From NCBI GenBank assembly GCA_026182355.1, contig JAPFBL010000318.1:278501-342500 (forward strand): a stretch of 64,000 nucleotides of DNA. The letters run 5' to 3'. Positions 1 through 10,549 of the stretch are shown here, in pieces. The notes below the pieces were generated by a model, which worked only from the letters and a program-made list of their open reading frames with translations, was not told where the DNA came from and ran no database searches. The position numbers and the translations under genes were made by a program. The stretch comes from Hermatobates lingyangjiaoensis. Its lineage: Eukaryota; Arthropoda; Insecta; Hemiptera; Hermatobatidae. The first letter of the stretch is position 1. Every line of letters starts with the position of its first letter.

Positions 1-44
1 ACACACCCATATTTATTTTACATTGGTGCTTATGTGCATTTAAT

Positions 45-204
45 AATAACTTTTGTATAGGTAGGCAGCAAATCTTCTTTTAAAGATGTTGAATTGAAAT
101 ATGCAGTAGCCTCTGCATTTACGACTTTTTTATTGACTGTCTCTAATTTTCTGATTATTCTTCTTTCATTTTGAGGTAATTCCCAAATTAACTTGCCAGA
201 GACA
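45..204 (-). pseudogene. PLE ORF N-terminal fragment
   Basis: Reading leftwards from the ATG at 204, the translation has MSL, then after a small frame break a stretch containing RKLETVNKKVVNAEA, YFNSTSLKEDLLPTYT. The same lysine/glutamate-rich start with a terminal FN..L.E.LLP.YTN motif recurs at 10222, 10800, 24319, 35325, 50732, 55806 and 63951, so it is a conserved module. It lies downstream of a hammerhead-like motif (268-318) on the same strand, and an endonuclease tail (457-815) lies upstream of both. I infer the start of a Penelope-like element ORF lying in a 3' pseudo-LTR. The frame break near codon 4 makes this copy non-functional. Confidence 0.6.
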
Positions 205-267
205 TTTCAACTTTACCAGTTGGATTAACATATCATGGCAAGTTAAACGAATTAGCAACCAATATAT

Positions 268-318
268 ACTTACTTACAAGCTTTCGACTGTACAGTAGTC
301 ATCGTCAGGTTATAATTT
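268..318 (-). ncRNA. hammerhead ribozyme-like motif (pLTR family F)
   Basis: Minus strand: CUGACGA, extra U, helix II GACU:AGUC around a 7-nt loop, GAAA, then AAGCUU as self-complementary helix III. The helix I strands pair only 2 bp next to the core, so activity of this copy is uncertain. Confidence 0.6.
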
Positions 319-456
319 TAGTCTTACATTTAAAGAAACCAATTTGAATGTTATATAAAGAAATATTGAAACAAATTTTAGTTATATAAATAAAAGTTAG
401 CAGGTTTGAACAAGTTAGCAAAACAAGATTTGTCAACTTGGCGAAATAACTTCCTA

Positions 457-815
457 TCAGAGGGCGATAGATTCTGAATTATTGCCGAACCGACTTGATC
501 CTGTCTCTCTAATTAATTTGAAGTTATTGTGGAAATTCTTGTTACTAGGGCTAGAATTAAGATCGGAACTTTGGACATTGAGACTAGGATTCTTTTCTTT
601 GATATAAAGAGCCTCTGGAATAGCTAATCGGCTAATGTCACTATTGTAATGTAATATTGAAGTTCCTTCTATTAACATTTCCCTAGTAAGTTTGTTTCCG
701 TGGGCTTCTTCTGTATGTGACTTGGGTTGACGCTTGGCTCCCGATGAGAGTTGGGTCGTCAGACGCCTTGTTGCTTAGTTGCAGTCATCCCAATATACAT
801 GTAATAATAACTGTG
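457..815 (-). pseudogene. PLE GIY-YIG endonuclease, C-terminal fragment
   Basis: The open part (678 to 457) reads LIEGTSILHYNSD, IPEALYIKEKNPSLN and NFHNNFKL. It aligns throughout with the C-terminus of the better-preserved copy at 42945-43352 (EEGTTILQMNSD, IIEALYIKDLNPVLN, NFDSSYKL). Upstream, across frameshifts, YIGMT and RRLTTQLSSGA can be read to about 815; these correspond to the YIG half of the catalytic domain and the arginine helix. The glutamate of EALYIK is the expected metal-binding residue of GIY-YIG nucleases. This is the end of a 5'-truncated PLE; the pLTR with hammerhead and ORF start follows downstream on the minus strand. Confidence 0.7.
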
Positions 816-851
816 AAAATACATAAATAGGAAGACTATTAAAAAGAAAAT

Positions 852-875
852 ACACACACACACACACACACACAC
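852..875. repeat. (AC)n microsatellite
   Basis: Uninterrupted CA dinucleotide run. Confidence 0.95.
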
Positions 876-904
876 TCATCATGAAAGATCCAAGCGGTCT
901 TCAA

Positions 905-962
905 ACATCTAAATACCTCAAAAACTTGAGGTTAAATTTTTTCATAATTACTATACCTAGAA
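905..962 (-). mobile_element. possible end fragment of the 12-16 kb TIR element
   Basis: The minus strand keeps a diverged version of the left terminus seen at 12140 and 56455 (tatagt, attatgaaaaaatt, cctcaagt). Short and degenerate. Confidence 0.35.
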
Positions 963-2221
963 AATTAATTAGTATAACTACTACAAGAGACCCAATTTTA
1001 AAATTGAAATACCAGATGTCTATTGAAAAGTATATTTTAATTAATTGAATTATCAGTTTCATAAATCAGGAACGAATTTTAATTTTTCCTAAAGATTACT
1101 TTTCAGTTTTACTGTAATGAAGGATACAGTACAAAGTTTATGTAATACGAAAATTTTAGTTTTTGAATGCATTTGATGATAACGCTTATTGAAATTCTTC
1201 TTAATATCCTTAGGCAATTGTTAATTATATTCATTTTTGATAGAATTTACAGTCATGTTAAGTGAAGAAAGTGTATTCCTTTGATTTTTGTAAGACATTT
1301 AGTAATGTATGCGTGAGTGAAAATGGTAATGATTTAATGAACAGTTATGAATTGAACTTAATGGAATCGGGCCAATGAAAATGCTAGGGATGGGCTGATT
1401 CTTGAGTGTTAAGGGTACTGCACTGGTCAAAGACCTGTGTCGCATCCCTATCGGAAGGGATGAGCCCACTCGCTGGATAAGGGCTGACTGGTCATTCCTC
1501 CAAAGAGGAAGTGGCCATTTCCTTGGAGTAGCACTCACTTTAAGTCCCCCTCTCCCCGACCCTTTAAGGGTAAGTGCCCATTATCCAAGAGCAATGCTCA
1601 CTCCATGACTGTTACCCCTACTGAGGCGGAATTTACCATTTTTCTAGATTGTGAACACGCATGTGTTTTTAACATAAATGTATTCCTCAAACTATAGGCT
1701 ATGTAGCCTATGTAGTTCTACAAACTAACTTTTTTTGTAGAAGCACTTTTGTAACATAACGGTTTTACGTATTAAAAAAAAAAAAATTCTAATCAATGAA
1801 ATACGTCGATTATAATAATATCCACGATCTCACAAATACACGGTTCCATATCTTCTCGTATCAACACGCAAATAAACAAAAAAGTGAAACTACAAATAAC
1901 TAAAGCTACATTAGATGACTGAAAGCTAGTATTTATTGTTAAATTAATGTCAAGTAAATCATAATTTTCTTGTTTTAATGACTAAATTTAACTTATAACT
2001 TGAAATCCCGAGGTACTGACATATTTTCCTGTAAGACTTACATTAAATTATTTTATATAAAACAAGAGATTTAATAATTATACTACAGAGGAAAATATAT
2101 TTATTATTTTTAAGTTACTGCAAAGTACTTTGCATCTTACAACTTTAATATTTTGAAATGAAATACAGACCAAGAGACTTCTAACGTAGTGCAATCAGTT
2201 ATTATGTGCTATATACTCATT
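963..2221. other. no gene recognised
   Basis: AT-rich, except for a GC-richer block at about 1380-1630 with short open frames on both strands. No domain or repeat family recognised in it. Confidence 0.6.
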
Positions 2222-2410
2222 GTAGGGTAAAAAGCTAATGAAATGGCCTCCACATATAAAAATTAATCGTATAAACAATGCGTTTCGAATACGTAGTGTT
2301 CTTTCTCACTACGTTCTTTTTCTTGGAAGAACGACGTGTTCGAAAAGCGTTGTTTATACGATTATATTGGTATATGTGGAGGCCATTTCATTAGCTTCAT
2401 ACCCTACAAT
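2222..2410. repeat. inverted pLTR pair (family J) with hammerhead relics
   Basis: The outer arms (tgtagggtaaaaagctaatg / cattagcttcataccctaca) and the inner parts (gtataaacaatgcgtttcga / cgaaaagcgttgtttatac) are inverted copies. The right half keeps GAAC, loop, GUGUUC and CGAAA of the hammerhead; the core before it is degraded. Related inverted pairs lie at 25950 and 46664. Confidence 0.7.
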
Positions 2411-2795
2411 GACCAAGAGACTTATAAACAAAACAATAATACATCAGTATGTGCATGTCAGTAAAGATCTCCGACTGAGCTACAAGTTTAGGAATATCCT
2501 ATAGCATTGCCTTTAATACTTAAGATGTTGCTTATCCTAAATTCAAGGATTTGAGAACATATGTATTAGCACTGTGTAGTATTTTAGAGCAGTTTAAATA
2601 TAATTTTTTGTAATGACGGTAAAGAAGTCATTACAAAATGCTCTATTTCTTCTGGTAAAGACATTATCTTTTCGGATAATAAATCGTTGCTGTCCTCACA
2701 ACTACCAAAAAGAACAGTTGATTACTTAGTGATAAACAAGAACTATTATCCATGGTATTGGAACCTCAACGACTATTAGGGTAACATCATATGAG

Positions 2796-3110
2796 GAGTC
2801 AGGTTGGCTCAGTGGTTAACGTACTCACCTCTGGGTTGGTAGTCCGGGGTTCGATACCCACCTGACCTTCGATTTATTCATGCGGGAGGTGAAGAAATCT
2901 GAGCACGTCGTCCCTCGAAGAGGACGTTAAGCTGTCAGTCCTGAGCCTGTACGATGTTAGGTGCTTGTTAAAGATCTCTAGTCGAAACACACTTGAGTTA
3001 GGCAAAATTTAGGACTCTCAATGTAGAATCTGTAGAATCACCGATGAAACAAAAACCCAGTAAACGGCTAACGTTATCTCCCGCTATGGGATTGGTTTAA
3101 ACAATAAAAA
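2796..3110 (+). mobile_element. tRNA-derived SINE
   Basis: Contains RNA polymerase III promoter boxes: A box tggctcagtgg at 2805-2815 and B box ggttcgatacc at 2848-2858. A body follows (gggaggtgaa, cgaagaggacgttaagc, gtagaatcaccgat, gttatctcccgct) that is shared with 17508, 21582, 22190, 33845 and 44695. It is non-autonomous and depends on a LINE partner. Confidence 0.85.
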
Positions 3111-4834
3111 GTTATACCATATGACTGGTTCAAGTATAAAAACGTGGGGCAAATTTTACGTGTTTCCATGGTTTTGAAATTAAAACATATTTAAAATTTG
3201 AAACATATTTTGAAATTTGAAACATATTTCAAATTGCATACGGGTTTAACACTGCGACAATAAAGTCTTTTATAAATTACCTGATCATCTTCTAGACCTA
3301 TGAACTTGGTCAGACAAATCTTCCATCTAAGGTTGGTGTATGTGGTGTACATCCATTATGAGGACGGTCTATAGAATAAGTTGTTTCTCGCATCTAATGT
3401 TCAAACTTCTAATGTTCAAAGCTTCCGCTTGTATTCCTGTTTAGGTGCGGAAAGTGTGGCTCATTTATTATTTGGAACCAATTTTTACTTATCTGAGCTA
3501 GGTGACCGAGTTACTTTTACATAAACAAACCTAAGTTTTCGGATTACTTAATTTTATTAGAGTATGGGGTTCTTTAGGAATATGTACAGTCTCAGAACCA
3601 AAATATTTGTATCTTCGTCTTCATAGTCCAGGAATGGTATTGTTAATTTCCAATATAAAAAAAGAAAACGAATCAAATCTAATTTCTAATGCTTAAACTA
3701 TCATTTCCCGTATTAACAAGCATCAATTTGTGCAAGAATCTGGTAGTGTACTTCTAAACATACCTGCCCCCCCCACCCTAGTTTTGCAATGTACCTATTG
3801 AACTGAGCTTAGTTTTTATATTAACTCATGGAGATAACAAATAAGATCAACACTATTGAATATATAATATAAAAAAAATACAGCCATTAAACTATTCTTA
3901 AAACTAACTAATTAATAACGTAAAAATTAAATGAAAATTATGATAATTATAACTGATAAATAAAATAATTCTTCAACTATCTGTTTTTGCATTATACAAA
4001 TTTAAAAGAAGGTCTAATTCACTAGATATTAATTAGCGTAGCAGTCAGATTAAGTAACCGCTTGATTAAATTGCTAAAAGAAGTGCTGTAATTATCTATT
4101 ATGTAGTCATTCATTTAGGGAAATCCTATTAGGCAGGATTTTTTTCTAGATAGCCATCCTCCACCCTTGAGAGAATTAGTAAATATATGTTTACAGGCTT
4201 TAAATTATATAATTTGAAGAATTCCATTCTTCTGCCATATTTTAGTTACTATTTAAAATATTTTCAAATTTATTTGATTAAAACTTAAAATAAGCATTAT
4301 GTTTGACTCGATTCTAATCAAAATTTATTAAGCCAATGCAAAACAAATCCACTACTCTAAATTTTGTTTTTTTTAAAATTTGGTTACTGGAATTTTATGT
4401 TTGGTAATATTTATCTAATTTTATGTTAATTTATTTTTAAAATATTTTATAATTCAATTTATAGTCATTTGCTGCAAAACAAAAATCATTTTTTTGAAAT
4501 TATAATTCGAGTATGTACCATAACGTGTTCTTTCTGTCCATGTAATTACGACGAAATTATCTAGTTTAGTCTTTGAGAAGTTGCTATTTGGATATAAATT
4601 CGTTCAGAAAGTTTGATCTGTCAAACGGTATGGCCTCAGTATCATACCAATAACCTTTCATAATCATTTACACGTAAACATTTTTACACTTTAATATAAA
4701 AATTATGAAAATATCCTACCACACATGCACATGTAAATAAATATACGATAAATGGTGACAAGGCCTTAATAATGTTTTTTTATTTTAGCTGGCCACTTTC
4801 TTTTACATATTTTTAGGATTTTTTTTATCATCTT
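3111..4834. other. no gene recognised
   Basis: AT-rich intergenic DNA. A small poly-C tract lies near 3768-3777. Short direct repeats of tttgaaatttgaaacatatt lie around 3187-3230. Confidence 0.6.
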
Positions 4835-5670
4835 TATTTACAAATATACAACTACGCATATTATGCGTAACAGGCATATCTAGTAATAGATTACACAATG
4901 ACATCGATGCACATGAGCAAAGAATGAAACCCACTGGTTCAACTTCTCGCTTTGTTTTTTTTTTTTTCTTTTAAAGTATATTATTGTAATAGTAGATCCC
5001 TGGGCCATTTTCTCTTGAGTCGTCTTGGTGGATTCTGGGAAGGTGAGGAAGAAGCAAGGATTCGTACAAATGGATTTGGGTGAGAGGAAAGGTTGTTGTG
5101 AAATGACTTATAACGATCAGAGGCAAGGTTTTGGATGAATGGAATTTTTAGGTCTTTATGAAGGCTGTAGTTTTTGATGTAATACGGAGCATTTGTGATA
5201 GCGCGATAGTGCGGAGGTATTTAGATTGCAATGATTGTATTCTATGAATATTGGATGGTTTTGCACAACCCCATAGTTCAAGTCCGTAAGTCCAGGTCGG
5301 TCGCAGTAATGTTTTGTATAGCAGTACTTTGTTATGTAGCGTCAATTTCGAGTGTTTCCCTAGAAGTCTGTACAGTAGTAAGAAACGTCGTTTTAAGTCA
5401 AGTCTTTTCAGTCGGGTATGAGGATTCTAAGTTAGTCTTTTGTCAATAAAGAGCCCTAAGTACCTGACCACATCTCTTGTTGGAAGGAGAGCGCTATTCA
5501 TAGAAACATTGGGACATGGTGCTTTTTTTAACGTAAAAGTTGCGTGAAAACTTTTATTTATATTAATATTTAAATGACACTTTTGCAGCCAGGCTTCAAT
5601 GTTATTTAGGTGTCCTTGGAGGATATTTGTGGAAATAGTGGAGTCAGGGTTTCGGGATAGGATCACTGTA
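4835..5670 (-). pseudogene. Jockey-type LINE reverse transcriptase, 3' end
   Basis: Two minus-strand frames belong to one decayed ORF. The 5666-5427 segment has TNILQGHLNNIEAWLQKCHL, KSFHATFTL and RYLGLFIDKRLT, the region just after the catalytic YADD of Jockey/CR1-like enzymes. The 5345-5148 segment has LLYKTLLRPTWTYGLELWG, the conserved block near the C-terminus of these polyproteins. The 3' UTR continues to about 4835. The same 3' region recurs at 26158-26690 (minus) and 57285-57785 (plus), so all three are 5'-truncated LINE insertions. Several frame breaks; inactive. Confidence 0.8.
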
Positions 5671-6221
5671 TAGGAATATTTAATTAATATAAGTTTAACA
5701 TCACAACTAAAGTTTCTTAATTAAAACATGTTGTTTATTTATCAGTAGCATTAACAACACCTGAGCTACTCTTAAATTTATAATTAATACGTTTAAAAAA
5801 AAATCTGGGATGAATTGTAGAGTAGCTTTTAAACCTTTGTTATTTTCCTCAATCTAAATGAAAATGTAATTTAGTTTTTCTTTTAAGTATATCAAGAAAG
5901 AAATAAAGAAGTAATTACTGTTTAGTCTCGAGAAAACCTTTCCTGTTTGGAAGTAATTTCAAAGAAGTTATATGTCGCATTACATTTCTCAAGCTTTTCA
6001 CTGGTTGTCACTTTATTTATTGAAGTAAAAATAATTAAGTGTGTTATAGCTGTAATAGCATTTCGTTTGCTCTCAAAGATTAACATCACCCTAACATTAA
6101 CACCCGACTGAAAATGTAAGAATTTGCCGATACAAAGTTAGAGTTAGTGTTATAGTAGTTATTATTTCTATACTTAAATCTTATAACAATAAGTCATTAG
6201 TTTTGGTTAATTATAATAAAT
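5671..6221. other. no gene recognised
   Basis: AT-rich; no repeat or coding signal seen. Confidence 0.55.
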
Positions 6222-6250
6222 ATATATATGATCAAACCACAATAAGAAAT

Positions 6251-6310
6251 GGGAAAACAAGACTAAGATCTTTCAACCGTAACAAGCGGTCTTCGTCAGA
6301 GTCAAAAACC
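6251..6310 (-). ncRNA. hammerhead ribozyme-like motif (family A)
   Basis: Minus strand: helix I GACU:AGUC, core CUGACGA, extra A, helix II GACCG:CGGUU with a 7-nt loop, GAAA, helix III word AGAUCU. The second helix I block (GGU versus CCC) is slightly altered. Flanked on the left by (TA)n at about 6222. Confidence 0.75.
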
Positions 6311-6417
6311 TAACTGAAATATTTATGTGAAATCTTTTTATCGATAAATATATATATATATACATATATATATGCTCAGATACAAAGAAGAGTAACACAC
6401 ATAGTAAAGATAAACAC

Positions 6418-6460
6418 TTACTAACTCAAGTTTTCAAAACATCCGTCTTCATGAGAAAAT
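6418..6460 (-). ncRNA. degenerate hammerhead-like motif (family C)
   Basis: Minus strand keeps CUC, AUGAAGA-C-GG and GAAAACUUGAG. The first core base is A instead of C, and the 3' side of helix II is lost. It lies in a pLTR related to 31450-31600. Confidence 0.45.
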
Positions 6461-6470
6461 AGGAAAGAAA

Positions 6471-6475
<5 letters not shown>

Positions 6476-6505
<30 letters not shown>
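6476..6505. repeat. (AG)n microsatellite
   Basis: Uninterrupted GA run inside the family C pLTR fragment. Confidence 0.95.
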
Positions 6506-6507
<2 letters not shown>

Positions 6508-6658
6508 TGTATGTCTGAGTGACCAAGCACGCCTGAGGCTCAAACGCACTGGTTACCTGCCCTTTTAATATATATATAAAATTTTCATTATATATATATA
6601 TAAAGATTTCACATAAACACGTGAAATAACAATCAATGATCAAACCACAATAAGAAAT

Positions 6659-6720
6659 GGGAAAACAAGACTAAGATCTTTCAACCGTAACAAGTGGTCT
6701 TCGTCAGAGTCAAAAACCCA
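6659..6720 (-). ncRNA. hammerhead ribozyme-like motif (family A)
   Basis: Same plan as 6251-6310. Helix II carries G-A-C-C-A against CGGUU, so one closing pair is weakened. Helix I GACU:AGUC and UGGG:CCCA are both intact. Confidence 0.7.
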
Positions 6721-7107
6721 ACTGACTTTATTTGATAGTTTGATCATTGATATACATATATTGATAAAAGTATCGACTGAGAAATAGAAACAAAATAAAA
6801 TTTTTATCATGATTCGGTCAGTTCTTCAAGTTCAAATTAAAAAGAAAATCTTTAATGTAATACATAAGTTTTTCAGTTTCAAAATTATATACTTATGTGT
6901 TTTATAACTTCTTGCGCTTTTTATGTATGTTTGATTTTTGATGATTATATTATTTCTTATATTTTCTCTGATTTGTAGGCCTATGAAAAAGGTTTTAAAT
7001 AGGAACCTATATTTTGGCAAATGAGAGTTTAATTTAAACCTGGGGAACTGACCTGGTCGTGATAAAAATTATATTCCATTTTATATACTTATATATATAT
7101 ATATATA

Positions 7108-7307
7108 AACTATATTGTCACAAAGAAAACACAGAAATGAAACAGAAACTCACTACTATATTTCGATGTCCTCTTCATCAGGAGATGGAAACGAGTCGTT
7201 GTCTGCCTGCGGAGCAACTCGTTTCTATCTTCCTGATGAAGAGGACATCGAAATATAGTAGTGAGTTTCTTTTTTATTTCTGTGTGTTCTTTCTGTCAAT
7301 ATAGTTT
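7108..7307. repeat. head-to-head inverted pLTR pair with two hammerhead-like motifs
   Basis: Left arm ~7108-7190 and right arm ~7220-7307 are inverted copies. Each carries CUGAUGA, extra A, GA..UC, GAAA, UAUAGUA (minus 7148-7186; plus 7228-7267). Helix II is only 2 bp, so these are weak candidates. The right flank tail (gtcaatatagtttatttag) recurs at 10780 and 36515. Confidence 0.65.
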
Positions 7308-7338
7308 ATTTAGTTCGTGGAATCATTTCATTTAGTTG

Positions 7339-7342
<4 letters not shown>

Positions 7343-7374
<32 letters not shown>
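7343..7374. repeat. (TA)n microsatellite
   Basis: Abuts the pLTR tail; further short TA blocks follow to 7440. Confidence 0.95.
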
Positions 7375-7378
<4 letters not shown>

Positions 7379-7559
7379 TACACATGAACACATTGTTTTT
7401 TGATATATATATTTGATATATATATATTTTGATATATATATTAATATAAACGAATTTCTGGAATAACGATCTTGTTACTGTATCCACAAAATATAGTAAG
7501 TTACGAATCGACATGCTAAATGAACACATGTTTCTCCTGCATTCAGCAATTTTCAAGAA

Positions 7560-8454
7560 TTGAATGCATTTTGAAGTTTAAAGCTTTATATAAGAAAGTT
7601 GTAATGTGTTGCTGGGGTTGGGGAGGGATTAAAGTTGTTTTTCTAATCGGTGGGGGTGAGTGACCTAGGGCGTCGTTGCAGCTATCTGGGAGAGGCCTAA
7701 ATTTGGCTGGAGGTTGATTTAAACAATTTGAGAACTTTAGAACTAATTTCAAATTGTTTATTAATATATGGCTTCATTTTATTAATAAGTATGGCTTCTG
7801 TTATTCTAAGTCTATGCTGATCTCTAAGTCCATGAGGTAGAGGGAGTCTTTTGCTCACCGGAGGCACAACTTAAAATAGTATTTATTTTAACTATCAAAA
7901 AGTGAAACTTGTAGGTTATTGACATCGTAGAGAACAAACCTTAAACCATGTTCTCAAGGGTCTGAAGTAATGTGAACTATAAATGAAAATCAAATTCAAT
8001 TTTGCCAGTTTTTATCATAAAAGGAATGAAAATTAATTCTGAATTTTATTTTCTAATTTACGTTCCATATTAGTTGTAATGGTTTAATGATAGCCTCTAG
8101 CTAATTTACTGATAGTGTGATCTATTGAAACTTGTCCACGAATAGAGTAGGTTTTGAATGATAGAGAATTGGTTGAAATGAGGCCTTTGTTTTGGCCTAT
8201 TGTCGGTCACTGAATAGTGCCTAAGCAAATACAATGTCTATTTCAATCTGCCATATCCAGCCATTATTACACAGTGCCTCAAGTTATCTATATATTACAT
8301 GTAATTATGTGTTTACTGTTAGTATCAAATTTAATACCCTAGTTAATAAATACCTACTGAGAATATATATTGTTGTCATTAAAACTATTGTATTCAATAA
8401 ATGGAGTAGGCTTCATTATTTTGTTAAATTTTCTAGGTTCAAAAATCAAAGTCA
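7560..8454. other. no gene recognised
   Basis: A GC-richer patch at 7605-7700 has no recognisable coding content; the rest is AT-rich. Confidence 0.5.
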
Positions 8455-8512
8455 CATTGCTGACGTTTCGGTTTTATTTTAAAACATTTTTATAGGCAGA
8501 AGTAAGAATTTT
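8455..8512 (-). ncRNA. degenerate hammerhead-like motif (family O)
   Basis: The minus strand has UGCC, an A-rich helix II (GUUUU..AAAAC), CC-GAAA-CGU and a downstream GCA able to pair with UGC. The CUGANGA core is eroded. Homologous to 51424-51482, with which it also shares downstream sequence (gaattttt.actaagaaaatg). Confidence 0.4.
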
Positions 8513-8814
8513 TTGACTAAGAAAATGAAATTTACATTATTTAAAGGAACAACAATCTTAATCGGACAAACCCTTGGACTAGATTGTCGAAACCTTCAAC
8601 TAGACTTCAGTCTTGTCTAGACTAGTCTAGTGGATGGTTTTAGGTTTTAACCGTCCACTTATTATGATTGTTAACCTTGTGCGTCTATTTTGTTATCATT
8701 GTTTAGTTTAGTAATTTATTACAATTATTTAGTAATGTATTCTAGTATATTATATCATTGTTATGTTGTTATCGTTACGTAGTGTGTATAATTATTGCGA
8801 AAGTAGCTGTATAT

Positions 8815-8864
8815 AAAAATAACCTTGAAAATGGTCGATGTGGACCGAAACATGTTGGTTTATA
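8815..8864 (+). ncRNA. hammerhead ribozyme-like motif (family M)
   Basis: Helix I AACC:GGUU, core UUGAAAA (CUGANGA with two changes), extra U, helix II GGUC:GACC with a 6-nt loop, GAAA, helix III word ACAUGU. Helix pairing is perfect, but the core changes would be expected to impair cleavage. Confidence 0.6.
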
Positions 8865-9028
8865 AAAATAAAAATTTCGGAGAATTAATATATTTAGTCC
8901 CGAACTCTTGGAAGCCAGAGGTCAGAAGAATTAACTCGAAAGGGTGTGAAATTAGAAATAGGCATACGTTTTAATAAAACTTGTATAGATGAAGGCCTGC
9001 TCCCCAAATACATTAATATATATATACA

Positions 9029-9281
9029 CTTTAACACATAGAAAAGAACACAGAAAGACACTACAGAACTCACTTCGATATTTCGACATCCGTCGTCATC
9101 GGGAAGAAGTGCGAAGTACTCGCGTTGAGAAGCAAACTACTACTCTACTCTACTACTACTCTATGAGTAGTAGTTTGCTTCTCAACGCGAGTACTTCGCA
9201 CTTCTTCCCGATGACGACGGATGTCGAAATATCGAAGTGAGTTCTGTAGTGTCTTTCTGTGTTCTTTTCTATGTGTTAAAG
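9029..9281. repeat. perfect palindrome of pLTR family E, 116-bp arms
   Basis: Arms 9029-9144 and 9166-9281 match base for base as inverse complements around a 21-bp spacer of TACT repeats. Each arm carries a hammerhead-like motif: plus 9199-9240, minus 9070-9111. The motif has CCGAUGA, extra C, helix II GAC:GUC, GAAA, AUAU, C, and helix I CUUC:GAAG. The second core base is C rather than U. Confidence 0.85.
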
Positions 9282-9321
9282 TGTTTATTGTCCACACGGA
9301 CCTTTCATTTTATTCGATTTA

Positions 9322-9327
<6 letters not shown>

Positions 9328-9369
<42 letters not shown>

Positions 9370-9372
9370 ATA
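9328..9372. repeat. (TA)n microsatellite
   Basis: Long TA run with one interruption, to the right of the palindrome. Confidence 0.95.
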
Positions 9373-9429
9373 TCAAGTTTTTTCTTTTTTATCGAGGTTT
9401 AGTCTAACATCAAACCGTCAAATATCTTT

Positions 9430-9477
9430 AAGCCAACGATTCATCTTTATTTGTAGACATCTTCATGGCTACATAAA
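9430..9477 (-). ncRNA. degenerate hammerhead-like motif (family P)
   Basis: Minus strand: helix I AGCC:GGCU intact, AUGAAGA core (C to A), extra U, helix II GUCU versus AGAU, GAAU in place of GAAA, and CGUU. Pairing retained, catalytic bases changed. Confidence 0.45.
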
Positions 9478-9593
9478 TACAGAAGTTTATTACAGTATTA
9501 GTGTTGAATATTAGTGATCGAGATAATAAAACATTGAGTAATATATATATATATATATATGTGGATTAATTTACCACAATGAAAAAAATTTGG

Positions 9594-9642
9594 AAGCAAT
9601 GCTCTAAGGCCTTTCGTCAACACATCGTCAGAGAGCAAGTGA
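9594..9642 (-). ncRNA. hammerhead ribozyme-like motif (family G)
   Basis: Minus strand: helix I GCUCU:AGAGC (5 bp, perfect), core CUGACGA exact, extra U, helix II GU:AC with loop GUUG, GAAA exact, helix III word AGGCCU, then U as the predicted cleavage base. One of the best-preserved copies. A (TA)n block ends just left of it at 9560. Confidence 0.75.
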
Positions 9643-9892
9643 AAAAAAAATATAAATACTTGTTAACCTGGTTGATTGAAGTTTCTTGAATTGTTGGTAA
9701 CCCTGAATGTGTTTAATGATGAAAAGGTCTTCATCTATTTAATTATTCCGCTACTCAAAACTTAATCCAATTTATAGAGTCCTAGGCTATTGTTCATTAA
9801 TTTCTCATAAAAGTTCTCATTTTCCACAATATATCTTCTTCTTTCCGAAGACACAAATATTAATTCATTGGCTTCATTCCAGTTAATCAATT

Positions 9893-9957
9893 ATCCGCGA
9901 TTTGGTAAGGTAAAACTATTATTAAAATCATTACAGTGCCTCTTGCCTGTAGTTAAT
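9893..9957. repeat. dispersed repeat, inverted copy at 11049-11112
   Basis: tggtaaggtaaaactattat...cattacagtgcctcttg occurs here and in reverse complement near 11050-11110. Short inverted arms (ttcattccagtt / aactggaatgaa) frame this copy at about 9870 and 9968. Family unknown. Confidence 0.6.
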
Positions 9958-10031
9958 TATTCTAGTGAATAACTGGAATGAAGCAAATGAATATATAAAA
10001 AGATTTCACATAAACACGTGAAATAACAATC

Positions 10032-10190
10032 AATGATCAAACCACAATAAGAAATGGGAAAACAAGACTAAGATCTTTCAACCGTAACAAACGGTCTTCG
10101 TCAGTTGGTTTTTGACTCTGACGAAGACCGTTTGTTACGGTTGAAAGATCTTAGTCTTGTTTTCCCATTTCTTATTGTGGTTTGATCATT
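10032..10190. repeat. inverted pLTR pair (family A), 73-bp arms
   Basis: Arms 10032-10104 and 10118-10190 around a 13-bp spacer. The right arm with spacer holds a complete hammerhead-like motif on the plus strand (10107-10168: GACU, CUGACGA, A, GACCG, CGGUU, GAAA, AGAUCU, AGUC). The left arm breaks off right after CUGACGA, so it has lost its helix I strand. Confidence 0.85.
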
Positions 10191-10197
10191 AAATGAA

Positions 10198-10221
10198 TAT
10201 ATATATATATATATATATATT
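10198..10221. repeat. (TA)n microsatellite
   Basis: Separates the family A palindrome from the PLE fragment at 10222. Confidence 0.95.
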
Positions 10222-10340
10222 TTATTAAAGTATACGGCAGCTTCCGCATTTACGACTTTTTTGCTCGTGTTTTCTAGTTTTTGAACTAGTTTTTTCTGGT
10301 AGGGAGTGATTTCGTGGAGGAGTTGTCCCAGAGACATCAA
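10222..10340 (-). pseudogene. PLE ORF N-terminal fragment
   Basis: From ATG at 10340: MMSLGQLLHEITPYQKKL, then KLENTSKKVVNAEAAVYFNK, running straight into (TA)n translated as Ile-Tyr repeats. No frame break before the microsatellite. The FN motif is the last conserved residue pair before the repeat, slightly earlier than in other copies (LLP.YTN). Upstream on the same strand come a decayed hammerhead (10385-10425) and an endonuclease tail (10550-10660), the same order as at 45-815. Confidence 0.65.
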
Positions 10341-10384
10341 AGAAATAATTTTGTAGCTTAATCAATAATATTATATTTTTATAC

Positions 10385-10425
10385 TTACAAGCTTAGGATT
10401 TTTCGGAAATCATTATCAGGGATAT
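10385..10425 (-). ncRNA. degenerate hammerhead-like motif (family F)
   Basis: Minus strand CCUGAUAA-U-GAUU...AAUC-CUAAGCUUG aligns with the 268-318 motif. G8 is replaced by A, and the GAAA has become CUAA before AAGCUU. Confidence 0.5.
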
Positions 10426-10549
10426 AGATCATTATCAAACAGATTAAATTAACTCAATAATAGTTTTTCAAAAGGTTAAACAGACATTAAATAGAAATAG
10501 ACGATCTTCGTGAAAAAAACAAAACAAGTCCACTGTGACAAGTGGAAGG

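Noticed and set aside
6800..6845. Another hammerhead (CUUGAAGAACUGACC, GAAU, AUCAUGAU), repeated near 7040 and 51810
   Set aside because: GAAU and a palindrome are present, but no helix II can be formed; left as a possible deletion derivative.
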